From: Simmondsia chinensis
Taxonomy: Eukaryota; Streptophyta; Magnoliopsida; Caryophyllales; Simmondsiaceae
DNA: 64,000 nt
NCBI GenBank assembly: GCA_018398585.1
Contig: JAGTTD010000005.1
Location: 6,937,355 to 7,001,354, forward strand
Direction of reading: 5' to 3'
Of this stretch, positions 32,779 to 44,631 are shown in pieces. Numbering within the stretch: the stretch's first letter is position 1; every line of letters begins with the position of its first letter. Both the position numbers and the translations under genes were made by a program. Below the pieces are notes generated by a model. That model saw nothing but the letters and a program-made list of their open reading frames with translations, was not told the origin of the DNA and made no database searches.

Positions 32779-33948
32779 TTATATAATTATGGTATTATAT
32801 TCCACGTAAAATAATTTAAATTATATTTAGTAATATCAATTTTTTTTTTTGCACAGATATTTTGTTTTGACAATTAATGAAATTTTGTTTAAATTTGTCC
32901 ACTATATCACCAAAAAAAAAAAAAGGGCCTTACCATATTTATAAGTGAAAAGATGGGAAGAAAGAGAGAAGTTATATGTACAAAATAGTAGAAAAAAGCT
33001 TTTTATTGTTACGTATTTGGAAAGGATACTTAACTAAACAATTCTTAATTGTCGAATATATATATAATATTAATTCACAAGTAACATTAAATTAATTTTT
33101 TTAATAATTACTATTTTATATAATGTTAAAATAATGTGCTTAAAATGATTTTAGGATGCAAAATAATTTCAACAAGATAAAATTCTACCAATTAATTTTG
33201 GATTAGTATTAAGATGCATTAAAACGATATTTGATTATCAAAAAGAAAAGTATTCAATATCCTTTTTACAATCCAACATATTTTGTTAGGGCAATTTATA
33301 CCCACATTTTAATTATTGGAATATATTTTTTTATATAAAATAAACATTTAATTAATCAGAAAAATTTTAATTAGATATCAAATAGTAATATGTAAATATT
33401 ATGTCAAAATACATGTCAATAATAAACCTACATTTTTTTAAAAAAACTAGAATTTTTAATCAGAACGAAGAATCATGGTTTTTTCTAGTCGAAAAAAATA
33501 ATGGTCAATTAAATAAATTACTATTAAATGTATTATTTTAGGAATAATGAGCTTCAAACTAAAAGTTATGGCTTAGGAGTTTATGAATTTAATCATTATA
33601 GAAACTCTAACATTTCAAAATGTTATAATTTTAATTATATATAGATTAAATTAAAATAAGTGGAAGCATAAAAATTAAATTCATACAATATTTATTGGCA
33701 AAAATTATATATATCAGCTGCATAATTAGGTATATCATTTAGATAATTGCTCTACTGATTTAAAAATTATAGTATCCAGGTGTTTCTATTTTATGTAAAA
33801 TACTAAATAGTTTAAATATCCTAAACTCATGGAAACTCCCATAGTTTCCTAATTTAATAAACTTTCCTATTTGCATTTTAACACAATCCTTTTAAATTTG
33901 CCCTCTTTCATTTCATTTTCTAATCATTTACTCATCACCTCCATAACC
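31493..33948. other. Spacer upstream of B3 copy 3, homologous to 11635-14452
   Basis: It aligns in patches to the spacer between B3 copies 1 and 2 and carries extra insertions: an L1-like fragment at 32131-32738 and TA microsatellites. 33716-33948 is the near-identical upstream region of copies 2 and 3, including the leader ATCACCTCCATAACC before the ATG. No other gene seen. Confidence 0.65.
32131..32738 (-). mobile_element. L1-like LINE 3' end
   Basis: On the minus strand, 32738-32460 can be read as a lysine-rich protein end (GKKKKRNRGNTYDKISEAKY, FNFDGFDPLRVAKLL). A non-coding 3' region and an A-tail (T-run near 32135 on plus) follow. It sits inside a TA repeat (32100-32130 and 32738-32772), which hides any target duplication. 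The class is inferred from structure, not from an RT domain. Confidence 0.45.
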
Positions 33949-34773
33949 ATGAAAGACGACAAAGAGAAAGAAAAGGTCATTCTATTCGGAGTTGACATAA
34001 CGCAAACCCGAGGTTTTTTTCAAGAATCTCTTTTCTATTCGAGAATGCCGTTCATTAGACCCCAAAATGATGTTGATGATGAAGAAGAAGAACAACGGAG
34101 GAAGAAGGAGAACAACAACAACAACGCATTGTCAATTTTAGCGGAGGTTTGCTCTTCTGAAGTGCAGATGAAGAAACGACGTTGTTTTGGGATGACCCAT
34201 AAAGGGGATGTGGGTATGGTGGTGGCACCGTTCCTAAACGCTGCTGCTATCATCATCAATGCCTCCATTGAACATGGCGAGAGTGGGATTCCTGTTGAGT
34301 TTCGTGATATTATATTAAATAAATTGGAAGGCACCGAAGTGAAGTTTATTATTGAAAAACCTTTGGAGAAATCTGATTTGACTCACAGTTTAGGTAGATT
34401 GACGCTTCCTCGAAGTAAAATAAAACAAGGGTTTTTGACCCAATACGAGGAAGAGTTTTTAGCTAAGGAAGAGAGGCCAAAGGTGAAGAACAAGATCTCA
34501 ATTATGGTGATTGCACCAAATCTCGAGGTGCATAACATGAAGTTAACGAAATGGGGTTACCACAGCGGACCCAAGAACCAAGAGAAATTGAAGAAGAATA
34601 AAGGGAAAGGGTGGTCATATGTGGTGAACTATGGATGGAACGAGGTAGTGAGTTCAAGCCATCTTGGTGTCGGTGGTGTGATTCAGGTCTGGTCATTTCG
34701 ACTTCCAAACGAACAAAAATTGGGTCTTGCCATTATCAAGATTGGATCAACTTCTGCTCTAACTACTAGATGA
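33949..34773 (+). CDS. B3 domain protein, copy 3, C-terminally truncated
   Basis: 274 codons from the ATG at 33949 (MKDDKEKEKVILFGVDI). It is closely related to copy 2: RLTLPRSKIKQGFL, GWSYVVNYGWNEV, LGVGGVIQVWSFRL. It ends at TGA 34771-34773. The codons after it stay open in the same frame to TAA 34915-34917 and encode the conserved end RTPRIVVEILEFDV, so the TGA is a nonsense change (copy 1 has TTA at the matching place). The B3-like domain itself is whole, so the product may still bind DNA but lacks the last 47 residues. One domain change is notable: GVGD of copy 2 is GVGG here. Confidence 0.8.
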   Translation: MKDDKEKEKVILFGVDITQTRGFFQESLFYSRMPFIRPQNDVDDEEEEQRRKKENNNNNALSILAEVCSSEVQMKKRRCFGMTHKGDVGMVVAPFLNAAAIIINASIEHGESGIPVEFRDIILNKLEGTEVKFIIEKPLEKSDLTHSLGRLTLPRSKIKQGFLTQYEEEFLAKEERPKVKNKISIMVIAPNLEVHNMKLTKWGYHSGPKNQEKLKKNKGKGWSYVVNYGWNEVVSSSHLGVGGVIQVWSFRLPNEQKLGLAIIKIGSTSALTTR

Positions 34774-34917
34774 AGTTGCATTGTAACAACTAGATCAAGT
34801 TTCGGTACGACTACTGGATCAAGCTGCACTACTACTACTAGAAGTGGTTTGTGTTGCAGAGTTACTAAGCATAGGACTCCTAGGATTGTTGTTGAAATAT
34901 TAGAGTTTGATGTTTAA
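34774..34917 (+). pseudogene. In-frame tail of B3 copy 3 after the stop
   Basis: 144 bases in frame, ending TAA. The first part carries degenerate repeats of ACTACTAGATCAAG (three loose units), longer than the matching part of copy 2. The last part encodes the conserved RTPRIVV tail. Confidence 0.75.
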
Positions 34918-35279
34918 GTTCATGTGTGTGTGATGAAGTTAGGAATTAACACTCAATTTGATTGCATTTTGATCAATAGTAAATAATCTCTTGTATTAAG
35001 GTTCAACTAGAATACTCAATTTTTTCTTCCCAAAACTGGAAATCCAAATAGTTTGATTAACAATTGGTACATGAGAGAATTTTGACATATATATTTTATT
35101 TTTGTAATATATTATTATTAGAGTCGTATGTTTATTTTTAAAAGAACTGAGAGATACTTCTACACTGGGTCACGAAAATGTGTAAAATCTCAATATAATT
35201 TTGTTTATTTGTAGTGTTCTCATTAGTTTCCTTATAGTCTTCTAGAAAATATTTTTCAGTTGTCAATATGTAGTAGCCA
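34918..35279. other. 3' flank of B3 copy 3
   Basis: AT-rich and partly homologous to the copy 2 flank (34918-34990 with 15353-15430). No gene seen. Confidence 0.55.
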
Positions 35280-35628
35280 TAGGGGTGTATTTGAGTCGCT
35301 CGGACTTGGTTTGAAGCTTGCTGAGTTTTGAAAGTTCAAGCTCGAGCTCGGCTCGTTAAAAGCTCGGGCTCGGCTCGACTCAGCTCGATGTAAACTCTAT
35401 GAGTTTCAAATTAGGCTTGCAATATTTCGACTCATTTATGCTTAATATAAGCTCGTTTGGGTTCGTTTAAACTCAGGCCCAGCTCATCTAAGCTCCAATA
35501 TATTTAAGCAAATATATTATAATAAAAAAAAGCTCGCTTAAGCTCGTGAGCCTACAAGCTCAAGCTTTACTTGGTTCGGGCTCAGCTCGATAAGTTAATC
35601 GTGTCAGCTCGGCTTATTTACAGTCCCA
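35280..35628. mobile_element. hAT-type MITE
   Basis: It starts TAGGGGTGTATTTGAGTC and ends TTATTTACAGTCCCA, with a GAGCTCGGCTCG-rich interior like 17480-18104. The flanks AGTAGCCA and AGTATCAT are a decayed 8-bp duplication. It inserted into the B3 copy 3 flank after the block duplication, because the copy 2 flank lacks it. Confidence 0.65.
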
Positions 35629-35973
35629 AGTATCATCGCATTATTTCCATAAATGCATAAAAGTGGGATTATTTATGGAAAGAATCTGGCATGCCATTCT
35701 CTTTTTTTTTTTTTTTTTTTTGTTTCTCCGTGCAGCTTTTTCTTTACTCTTTTTATCTAATTTTATTAGATTATACGTGGAGCCCAATTGTTTTATGCTT
35801 TATTTATAAGATAAAGGATTGAGTCAATCCAATTTAGTCACATGATACATTAGAATTTTAATGTAGTAGCTCTATATATATATTATATATACTAAGGTTG
35901 TGTATGTTAAAATCAGAGTTAAAAATTGAGACGTCTCGTGTAACTTTTAATGATATATTTGAATCGAATCAAA

Positions 35974-36135
35974 TCAAATCCGTCCTTAATTGGATCAAAT
36001 AAAAGGTTGGGGGACCTCGAAAACAGTCTCTCGTCAGGGTCTCACCCTGATGAGGTAAGACTGCATACATCCTTCCTCTCCTAGACCCTGCGCAAGCGGG
36101 AGCCCTTCAGGCACTGGGTTTGTTGTTGTTTGTAG
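35974..36135 (+). mobile_element. Short retroposon with the shared 3' domain
   Basis: A perfect 15-bp duplication TTGAATCGAATCAAA (35959-35973 and 36136-36150) flanks 162 bp. The 3' domain is intact (GGTTGGGGGACCTCGAAAAC, CATACATCCTTCCTCTCCTA, GGCACTGGGTTTGTTGTTG). The 40 bases before it are not 5S-like, so it is either 5'-truncated or has a different head. Confidence 0.8.
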
Positions 36136-36150
36136 TTGAATCGAATCAAA

Positions 36151-36886
36151 CTCATTTGTACAACATTTTGAACGAGATAAGGTTCGTAGGACAATTTTTC
36201 TAAATTTATTTGACCCTTTTTTTTCGATAAATAAAGAGCAGAGTTCAAACCAAGTATGAGGCGGATTGGTCAAACCAAGTCCCGAAATAGATGACTCTAG
36301 CCTTGGACGTCTTTTTGTGGATAAAAATTCTAGATAGGCATATACAACATATACACAAAGAATGCATTGATTTATTAAAAACATGCATAATTAAATATAT
36401 AATAATTTTTCACATTATAACATAAAATACCTAAGATATTTTTTTTATAGTACCCTGAGATTCAGTATATTAATTATTTTTGTTTATAAATTTTGTAAAA
36501 TAATTTTTTAATCCAAATAGTTACATGCATTTAATAAAGTAGTTCAAATGGGGCATATGATGTGATGTAAAATAGGCCCCTTTCCCAACTCTTCTTCGTT
36601 AGCAATGTTACAAAATTATAGTTCATGTGTAGGATCTGGGGTATAGCAAGGGGATGGTGGGGCTATCAACAAATAACGGTACATTTTACATCATTTGATT
36701 CATTATTTGAATTATTTGATTAAATTTATGTAACTTTTGGACTAAAAACTTATTTTATAAAGTTGGTGAACTAAAAAATAATATGTACTAATATGTAATT
36801 TTTCAAAAAATATAACATGATATACATGACAATGGAGGGCCAGGATTCGTTCCTCTCACACTCTCCCCCTCTTATAAGAATACCAC

Positions 36887-36962
<76 letters not shown>

Positions 36963-37154
36963 CGTGACTAAAATATAAACTTTTAGATTATTCAACCTAA
37001 TGAAAACAATGTTGCCCAAAATTACACTATGATACATAAACGTTACAGTATACGATACACTTTTAATTAAAATACCAATATCTTTTTCAATTTCAAACAA
37101 CAACGATACGTGTACTCAAAATATTAAAATATAAATATCCACCATGCAATGCTT
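36151..37154. other. Intergenic with TA microsatellite
   Basis: AT-rich; an uninterrupted TA run covers about 36888-36960. No gene supported. Confidence 0.65.
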
Positions 37155-37169
37155 AAGAAGAGACTAGTA

Positions 37170-37358
37170 GTCATAACAACAACAACAACAACAACAACAA
37201 CAACCCAGTGCCTCCAAGGGCTCCCGCAAAAGCAGGGTCGGAGGGATAGATATACACAGCATTCCCCCTTCCAGGGGCTACCCTGAGGGGAGGTTGTTTT
37301 TCGAGGACCCCCAACTTGAGAAGCTGGTCCACAGCATAAAGCATGGTGGCTTGACAGC
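37170..37358 (-). mobile_element. 5'-truncated RTE-type copy
   Basis: Perfect 15-bp duplication AAGAAGAGACTAGTA at 37155-37169 and 37359-37373. The minus strand reads GGACCAGCTTCTCAAG, GTTGGGGGTCCTCG, the shared 3' domain and eight GTT-type tail units. The 5' part resembles the RTE LINE 3' UTR (near 48000-48030), not 5S. Confidence 0.8.
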
Positions 37359-37373
37359 AAGAAGAGACTAGTA

Positions 37374-37494
37374 TTCATATTAAATAGAAATCGGGATTAG
37401 CTATATTGTTAAGTCATTCCACTTACGAGCTTCTTAGGTTAGCTTATTGGTTCATATCCCAAGTTCGAAGCTCATAGATCTCCCTTTCCCAAGT

Positions 37495-37527
<33 letters not shown>

Positions 37528-38316
37528 GATAATTGGAATACAAGCCTTGAAGGTACAAAAGTGCGGGGTAAGGCTCGAAGGCAAACAACAAACCACAATT
37601 CACACTAGTAGAAAGTCCACCTACGCGAAACATTGCTCGGAACCAAAAAATCAACCGAAAAACAAGCCTAAACAAAAACACCAAATATAAAGAAACTAGA
37701 CTAACCTGAATTCAAAATCCCATATAGATCGCCTAGTCAGGGGCTAAGACACTCCTTCGACCTTCTCGTTGTGCCAGCAGCCCTAGAATTCCTCGACTTC
37801 TTACCTCCATCGTTCAAGTTTTGAAAGGATCCAATGAAGTTTTGAAATAAGTCATCTTTGTTTAGTGAAAAGCATTATGAAAACACTTGACAATTAAAAG
37901 GAATCCTCCCATTGGATAAACAGGGTAAAAAAGGTGTAAATAAGAGGAGGATAAAGTATTATCTATCCTTCTTTGGATATGTTCATTAAATTGGAATAAG
38001 GATAAAAATGGATAAATAAGTTACTCATATTTGACAATTATATAAATGAGAAAAGGTAAAACAAATTATAGTTAAAACAAAAGCGAAATTAACCAAAATC
38101 TTCTAAAAATTTTTGCTTTTCCTCTTTACCTCAAGAGTAAAGAAAATGAGTTCAAGATGGGTAATAAGTTTTATCCCTTTTTACCCTTACCCCTCCTTTA
38201 CTCTATTGCTAAACAAGGGTAAGAAGTGATGTAATGCTAACTATCCACCCACCGGCCACCCAACCAGGTGACCCAGATTCGAAACTCATCTCCCCAAAAC
38301 CCGGGCTTCAAAATCC
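37374..38316. other. Intergenic with L1-like 3' end and TTACCC repeat
   Basis: 37505-37860 looks like an L1-type 3' end on minus: a T-run at 37510-37527 on plus, then a lysine/arginine-rich reading GGKKSRNSRAA...RRSKE. 37900-38230 is one of several copies of a MITE-like repeat with TTACCCTTAC...CTAAACAAGGGTAAG ends (others near 46600-46895, 47370-47520 with 51299-51400, and 52810-53130). No host gene. Confidence 0.5.
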
Positions 38317-38529
38317 TTACCTTCTGAATATAAAAGAAAAATAAACATACAGCACAGGTTTCATAACATTGCAGAGTGCCTTGTACAAGATGTTGCAGTT
38401 CCCAGACTTCAGACAGATTTCACTCAGTAATCCAACGTCTTCACAAACAAAATCACAAAAAATGCAGGGAAAACCAACAACAATTACAGGGATGAGATGG
38501 TCAAATGAGCTCAAATGAAGAACATCATA

Positions 38530-41500
38530 TCAAGGGTCAGCAGCAGCAGCCATCACTGAGACCGAGCTGGGTTCATGCCCGTGAACCCTTATGCGGTAAA
38601 TGCAAGTGTGCGAGGGGCTTCCATGGTTGGAGCTGAACTCAAACCTGACCGTGTCAATGACTACCGAGCTTGCTTGTTCAAGGACATTGAATGTCTGGGC
38701 ATTGCTCTTGTCGAGGTCATAGCTAAACTCTGCCAAAAGAAGCATCTCCTCACGATCAACAGCTGGATCGTTGTCGAGACCTTGTGGGCCCTGCCCGCCT
38801 TGCAGCCAACCAGAGACTCGGCAATCTTTTGGTGCACTTGATCTGTCGTATGCCACACTCTGCATGGTAGAATCATAGATGTTTCAGTTGTAGTAGCACA
38901 ACATATAAATCATATAAGAATAGCAAATTTAGATGATTTTGACATTGATGTAGCTTGTGCTCGATATCAGTATATCTGCTCAAGATCAAAATTCGTCGCT
39001 AGTCCCTTTTCTGGTGTGAACCAAACGGATTATCGATTACTAATGTTCATATGTAAACCATTTATTCTTAAGTACTAGTAAATATTAAGATGCCAATTAA
39101 CAATGTGAATGCATCACGTAAAAGGATTAGTACAGAATGTGGCTTTCTAATAGGAGTAATGCAAATTTATACTGAAACCTCCTCCCCCGAACCAAAAGCC
39201 AAAAGGAAAATAAGTGCCAACTTTAGCACGTGACGTTTTACTCAGTTTTCCATCTCTATTTTTAAGTGTCCTGTCAAAATGAAAAAAATGAAGGGAAAAA
39301 CTTGAAAATTTTAGAAAATAAGGGAATCGATCACGTGAACTATAAATGAGACATGGGAAGCAAGGGAAGGCAGTTTTTCAATTCTTTACACAGAGGAGCA
39401 CAAAAAGGAAGTTTCTCAGAGAAAATGAAAGAACACGAACTTAAACAATTTTTTCTCAATAACATCATGGTTTTCTAGAAAAATTTTCATGAAATGAACA
39501 GGTTCTAGGTTTCTAAGGTAAATCAACAGAGGGGCAGTAGGATAAGAAATGCAACAACGTCATGGGACTCTTTCTGAGATGGCATACCGGCTGACCATCA
39601 GTTAATCATGAACAGAGTCAAATACAGAGGAAAACTTGGGGATCACATTGAACTCATTCATTCAATCAAAAGCCACTTTCCCCGTGACAAGGCAAGATGC
39701 AATGTTAGAGCAGATGCATGCCTTCTAAAGATTCTCTTTTTCCAAGAATAGACATCCCTTGCCATTGTTAGATTACAAAGAAAAGACCGTTTCATAAGAC
39801 GGGAGAGTCAAACTTTAATTAATAACGAGTGAGCAATAGAGTGCATCATAATATATAAACCATTCAAAAGTGATCAGTATACAGGCAGTGTAATGTCAGT
39901 GTATTTGGTTGCATCATCAAGGGTATTCGCAATTAGAACTGTGGTTGTGCACGCATATTTTGTACATAGTCATCATGCCTATTGCAAGGATTATGCATCT
40001 GTATAATTGTTCATCACTATGATATGCAATTTTACGACTACTACAAAAAGTTGGTTGGTTCGTACAATTTTCATTCAATAAAAATACCCCCTCTCCCAGC
40101 AGCCAAAAATGTAAAAACTGTTCTGCAGAAAGAACTACTCAACACAAATACTCCCCAACAATGTCAAAAGCCACGTTACGGGAAAAATGAAGGAACAGAC
40201 ACTTGTTTGTCCCATGGCTCGGATAACTGAGCACGCATATGAAAGCATAAAATTCTCGGTGCTAATCTAAATGAGAGTATTAATACGCAAAACTCCTGTT
40301 CAAAAAGCCACAACAGGATGACAATCATGGATAAATTAAATGACATCGTTTCCATAACTATCAACTATCTCCCAGCTCCAATTTGCTACTACCTAAGTAT
40401 CAAGGTCATGCAGTAGTGTCCTGTGTGGGGTGTAGAGGTAGCCACGGGCCGGGCTGAGTCAGGCCCAGGCCTGGGTCCCGGCCTTGGGGGCTCAGCCCGG
40501 CCCAGGCCTGGGTTGGCCCGGTCCCCACTCCCAGTGTGTTTTTTTTTTTTTTTTTTTTTTTTTTAATCTTGAAAATTTTACAAAAAATGACACTAATGGG
40601 ATTCGAATCCCACCCCTCTAGCATGCAAAGCACCCTTATTACCATGTGAACCAGAATTTTTTTATAATTTTATTGGGTATAAAAACAATTTAACATACTT
40701 TACAAAAAAATGACAAAAATTTGATACAAAATTGATACTGGTGGGATATGAACCCCATACCTCTAACATATAAAGTTCACCATTACCATGTAAGCTACAA
40801 TTTTTTTGTAATTTTATTAGGTAAAATTAATATATACATATATAATAATTTTTAAAAAAAATACCCAAATGGGCCCGAGCTCAGGCCCGGCCCGGCCCGG
40901 CCCCCTACAATAGCGGGCTGTGCCAGGCCCAGGCCCAAACGGGCTGGGTCAGGCCAGGTTCCGGGCCGACCCGGCCCACTGGCCACCTCTAGTGGGGTGT
41001 TTGTTACGGTGGTTGTAGTTTTATATGTTGGCTGTGGTCAAATACATAATACTTAAGGTGATGCCACGTGTAGATATTCCCTAACAAGGATTTCATGGAT
41101 TGGATGGGAGAACCCATATGGTCATGAAGGCACACGATTGAGTCCATGGTTAAAATCATGGCTAGAGTCCTGGACCTCGTGGTCCAACATTCAGTGTGTA
41201 GTGTGCTATAATCATTGTACCAAGCAGACTTCAGACAAACAAAAAAAAGCAAACTTCCGACAGTTTGAACTTCAAAAAATGTAACACAATACAACACATG
41301 GAAAACTCTCAGCATAAGGAAACATGAACCATGCTGGGAAAGCAGTGGGCATTTCCTAGCAACACCTGCTGAGAAAGCCTTCTTATAACCTAATATAACA
41401 CAAGTTTGTGCACGCACACAAAAGAAGAAAGACAGAGAGAGCCCCTAAGTATCTTCTTATTTAGCCTTATTAGACAAGAACAAGAGACAGCCCAATGCAT

Positions 41501-44101
41501 GGTTGGACAACCATATAAGCTCATATACGTATTTCTAAATTCAAAACTCTGCCGAGTCCCGAAGCTCACACCCTGTGTGAAGAAAATACGTTATACACCC
41601 AAGACTCCTAACTTCTAGGAAGGTAACAGAGGGTAGCTAAATGCTTCAGCCAGCCTGAGAACGAGGGACAGAGGGAAGAAAGTGCCTCTGCAGAATCTCT
41701 TTAAAACACTATACCCGGAGGGACTTAGACCTCACTTCTGTGCCTCTTTCCATATCACAACATGCTTGATAGTTGCTAGAGCCTTCTAAATTTTCTATCT
41801 CCTTCCCAGTCAAATATGCAGAACCTGCGCTACCAAGATGCTTGTAATACTAATAACATCAATCAAATAATTCTATATTAACAGCCGTTCTTCTCTTTCT
41901 CACGATAAAACTTCTACCAATACCACATAACTCGTTGAAAAGGAAACTCATTTCCTAATAAAATGTCCACAACAACAGTCCTCGCAAATGAACCTCCTCC
42001 AAAACAAAAATTTATGCATTATTCCCCTAGAGAATTTACAACATGAAATGGATGCTATTTCATTTTATCTATTTATATACAGACAAACATTAAATAGTTC
42101 TAAAAGCCCATCCAGTATACAATCGCATCCTCTCTCCCTTCTTTTCACTGCAGGATAGGGGGATTGTATCCTCACAGCGTGTTCTCTGACTTTTCCAACA
42201 ACTCTAGAACAATAATGCACAGATTTGCACCACATGTGACCCACGATCCCATCGAGAATTCTGAAGCTCATGGTATTCCACGTCAAAAAAAATGCATCCA
42301 TACATAATTCACCCACCCAATCCTGTTCTTAATCATACCTTAGACCTCACTACCCTTTGATTCCAATTTTTGGGTTATTCCCCTTGCTTACATATAGCAC
42401 ATGATGTTCACTGAAAATCCAACAAAAAGTATTTTCTAATAACATCAAGTTTTTTGTCATTTAAAGAAGAGTTGCGCTATAGTTCAGTCACTATAAGAGG
42501 TCACTCAACTAAAAGGTCAGCCCTTGCAGATGAAACAAACTTCTCACTTTGAGAAGTATAGTGCTGACTCCATTCACATCTTTTAATTGCGGGGCACATA
42601 GCATGCAAGAGCACAACTATACCAAAGCGCAGCCATGTCAACGCAACAACAAAGCAGAAACACAATCTCCTAAAAGATCTCAATAATATTTCTATACCAG
42701 TTCATAGATGAACAATAAAAAGTCACAACATATGATCTACATCTTCAAGTGTGAAGGAAAATCTTGCAAGAATCAGATATTAAGTCCATGGTAGTTGGGT
42801 CCAGCAAATTGCACAAAACCACCGATAAATGTATCCCAGAACCTCTCTAAGACAGCAACTCAAGCATCAAGCGTCTACATGTTGGTAGTATAACTTGAAT
42901 ATGCAAGTCAAAACAAGCTTATAAGTCATTGTCAAGCTAAGTAGCACCAATCAAACAACTAATGACTAATATTGCCAGTAACCAACAAATGAAACAAATT
43001 TACCTTAGCAACATGCTCCAATGTAATTGCCTCAGGAATGATGGCAGTCCTCAGCCTTATCTGTACAAACCCACTGCTACCCTTCAATGGAAAACACTGA
43101 CCAGGCTCTCCGAAACTCGGTTTCAAAATTTTCTCTGCATCAACATGAACCCCTTGCCGATTCTTCATAGAAAACCAATTACTTCCCTTTCCCAGAACAA
43201 GCGGCTCGGAATGCTTCACCACCATCGCACCACCACTCGCCAAAGCATAATCAACCCTCCCAAGACCATCCGCAGCATGCTTCTCAATCTCTTTCAACAC
43301 CACCTCCCTCGCCATAACCCGAATATCATCCAAACTCACCCCCATCTCGTCAACACCCCCACCATTCTCCTTCTTCAACTCATCATACAACCTCATAAAA
43401 TCACTCTTACCCAACAAATCCTTTGACTTCAATTCATCCAACCCCTTCTCCAAACTCTCACTCCTCTCCTCCAATCTCCGCAACTCGGAATCAAACTTAA
43501 CACCCTGCTGGGCAATTTTCCTATCCACTTCAGTCCTCAAGTTTCCAACTTCAGCACCAATCTTCTTATCCACAACCTCCAACTGAATCTGCATCATCTT
43601 CGACGTTGTCTTCAACGACGATTCCACATCAGCTATCCTACCTTCCACATCTGAAAACCCTAACAAACTCCCCGACCCATCATTCCTAGAACTAACCACC
43701 AACTTCCTAACCATTTGAACCAACCCTAGCAGTACAAACACAAGCAGCAAATTCTTAGTAACGACACTCAAAATAGTCACCCATTTGGGCTTTTCAGGCC
43801 TCGAATTGACCGTTTTACGGGTCCTACGAAGAGGAGGGTTCGAATTGGGTAACTGGGGTTTCTTATTTTGAACCATTTCTCTAGATCTTTCTATAATCGC
43901 CTCTCCTCTAATCGAATGGCTAAGATCTTTGTTGTTACCACCACCGATGGTGACTTTATCATTACCTGCAGCGACATTCGGAGAGACGGTGGGGTCGTTG
44001 ACCAGGTCAACGCCACTCTGCTTCTTGTCGGCGGTTACCACCGGCCTCCGCCGCGTCGCTGCCCCCGGATTGGCCGTGATCGACACCGTTGAAGCGGACA
44101 T
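38530..44101 (-). CDS. SUN1/SUN2-like: SUN-domain nuclear envelope protein
   Basis: Two exons, 44101-43004 (366 codons) and 38859-38530 (109 codons plus TGA), join in phase 0 (AAG|GTAAAT ... GCAG|AGT) into a 475-aa protein, the usual size of the plant SUN1/SUN2 type. Residues 1-107 are a nucleoplasmic tail with basic patches (TRRRP, LRRTRK). About 108-130 is a single transmembrane segment ([20 protein letters not shown]). About 150-226 is a heptad-rich coiled coil. About 285-466 is the SUN domain ([67 protein letters not shown]). Family knowledge: SUN proteins span the inner nuclear membrane and bind KASH proteins in the perinuclear space, forming the LINC complex. Both exons look intact and the gene is probably functional. 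Confidence 0.95.
38860..43003 (-). other. 4.1-kb intron of the SUN gene
   Basis: Donor GTAAAT at 43003-42998 and acceptor CCATGCAG ending at 38860. It contains the hAT-type MITE at 40433-40991 and otherwise ordinary AT-rich sequence. ORFs in it have no recognisable similarity. Confidence 0.85.
40433..40991. mobile_element. GC-rich hAT-type MITE in the SUN intron
   Basis: Inverted ends TAGAGGT(A/G)GCCA and an exact 8-bp duplication GTGGGGTG (40425-40432, 40992-40999). Both arms are made of CAGGCCCGG/GGCCCAGGCCTGGG words and would fold into a long hairpin around an AT-rich middle holding a T-run (40541-40564). Confidence 0.87.
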
Positions 44102-44394
44102 CTACAAGAATTCGATAAGTATCGAAAAAAATTCGAATTTTGAGGGAGTGTAGGTTGGGAAAGTAAACCCTAATTCGTGAAATAAGAAATTGGGAGAATT
44201 GAAATCGAAAGGATTGGAAAGAGAGAGAAAATGGGGAAGTGCGGTTGGGGAAATTGGGGAATCCGACCGGCGTGGAAGTTAACAGGAGAAGAGGGGGGGG
44301 GAGGGGGGGGGAGAGAGAGAGACCCCTTCGACTACCGAGCATTGCCGGACTACATCAAAGTCCATTAATTTTATTAGGAGAAATCATCACTTAG
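44102..44394 (-). promoter_or_regulatory. SUN 5' leader and proximal promoter
   Basis: About 290 bases between the ATG and the SINE at 44395. A plus-strand G/GA-rich tract at 44291-44322 (CT-rich on the coding strand) is typical of a plant leader or core promoter. No clear TATA box seen. Confidence 0.4.
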
Positions 44395-44631
44395 AGATAG
44401 TTTGGATACCAATACATAAAAAACGGATCTTATTAAAATTTTAAAGTTAAGTATACTTGAATAATAGTAGTGCCAAGGTGGATGACCTCTTGAAAAGTCC
44501 TCATATTGCACACCTCCAGTTGCGGATTCTCGGAAATAGCCTCCCTTCAAGTGGGGAGGCTGCGTACATCCACCCCCCAAACTCTGCTTAAGCGAGAACT
44601 CTTAGTGCACTGAAAATGTTGCGTTTGCTTT
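44395..44631 (+). mobile_element. 5S-headed SINE, copy 3 (longest head)
   Basis: 9-bp duplication ATCACTTAG (44386-44394, 44632-44640). The head aligns to plant 5S rRNA from about nt 10: ATACCAATACATAAAAAACG, GGATCTTATTAAAATTTTAA, AGTTAAGTATACTTGAATAA, TAGTAGTGCCAAGGTGGATG, ACCTCTTGAAAAGTCCTCAT. The 46-base stretch ATACCA...GTTAAG has the same length as in 5S. The 3' domain with GGAAATAGCCTCCCTTCAAG follows, then the tail CACTGAAAATGTTGCG. It is old (many C-to-T changes) and lies about 290 bases upstream of the SUN start codon. Confidence 0.87.

Noticed and set aside
36888..36960. Long TA run as a matrix-attachment or origin element
   Set aside because: A plain dinucleotide microsatellite; nothing else around it supports a function.
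38661..38876. Alternative ORF over SUN exon 2 as the real coding frame
   Set aside because: The other minus frame carries the conserved SUN motifs and joins exon 1 in phase; this one has none.
42962..44153. Plus-strand ORFs opposite SUN exon 1
   Set aside because: Antisense shadows of a conserved coding exon, with no protein similarity.
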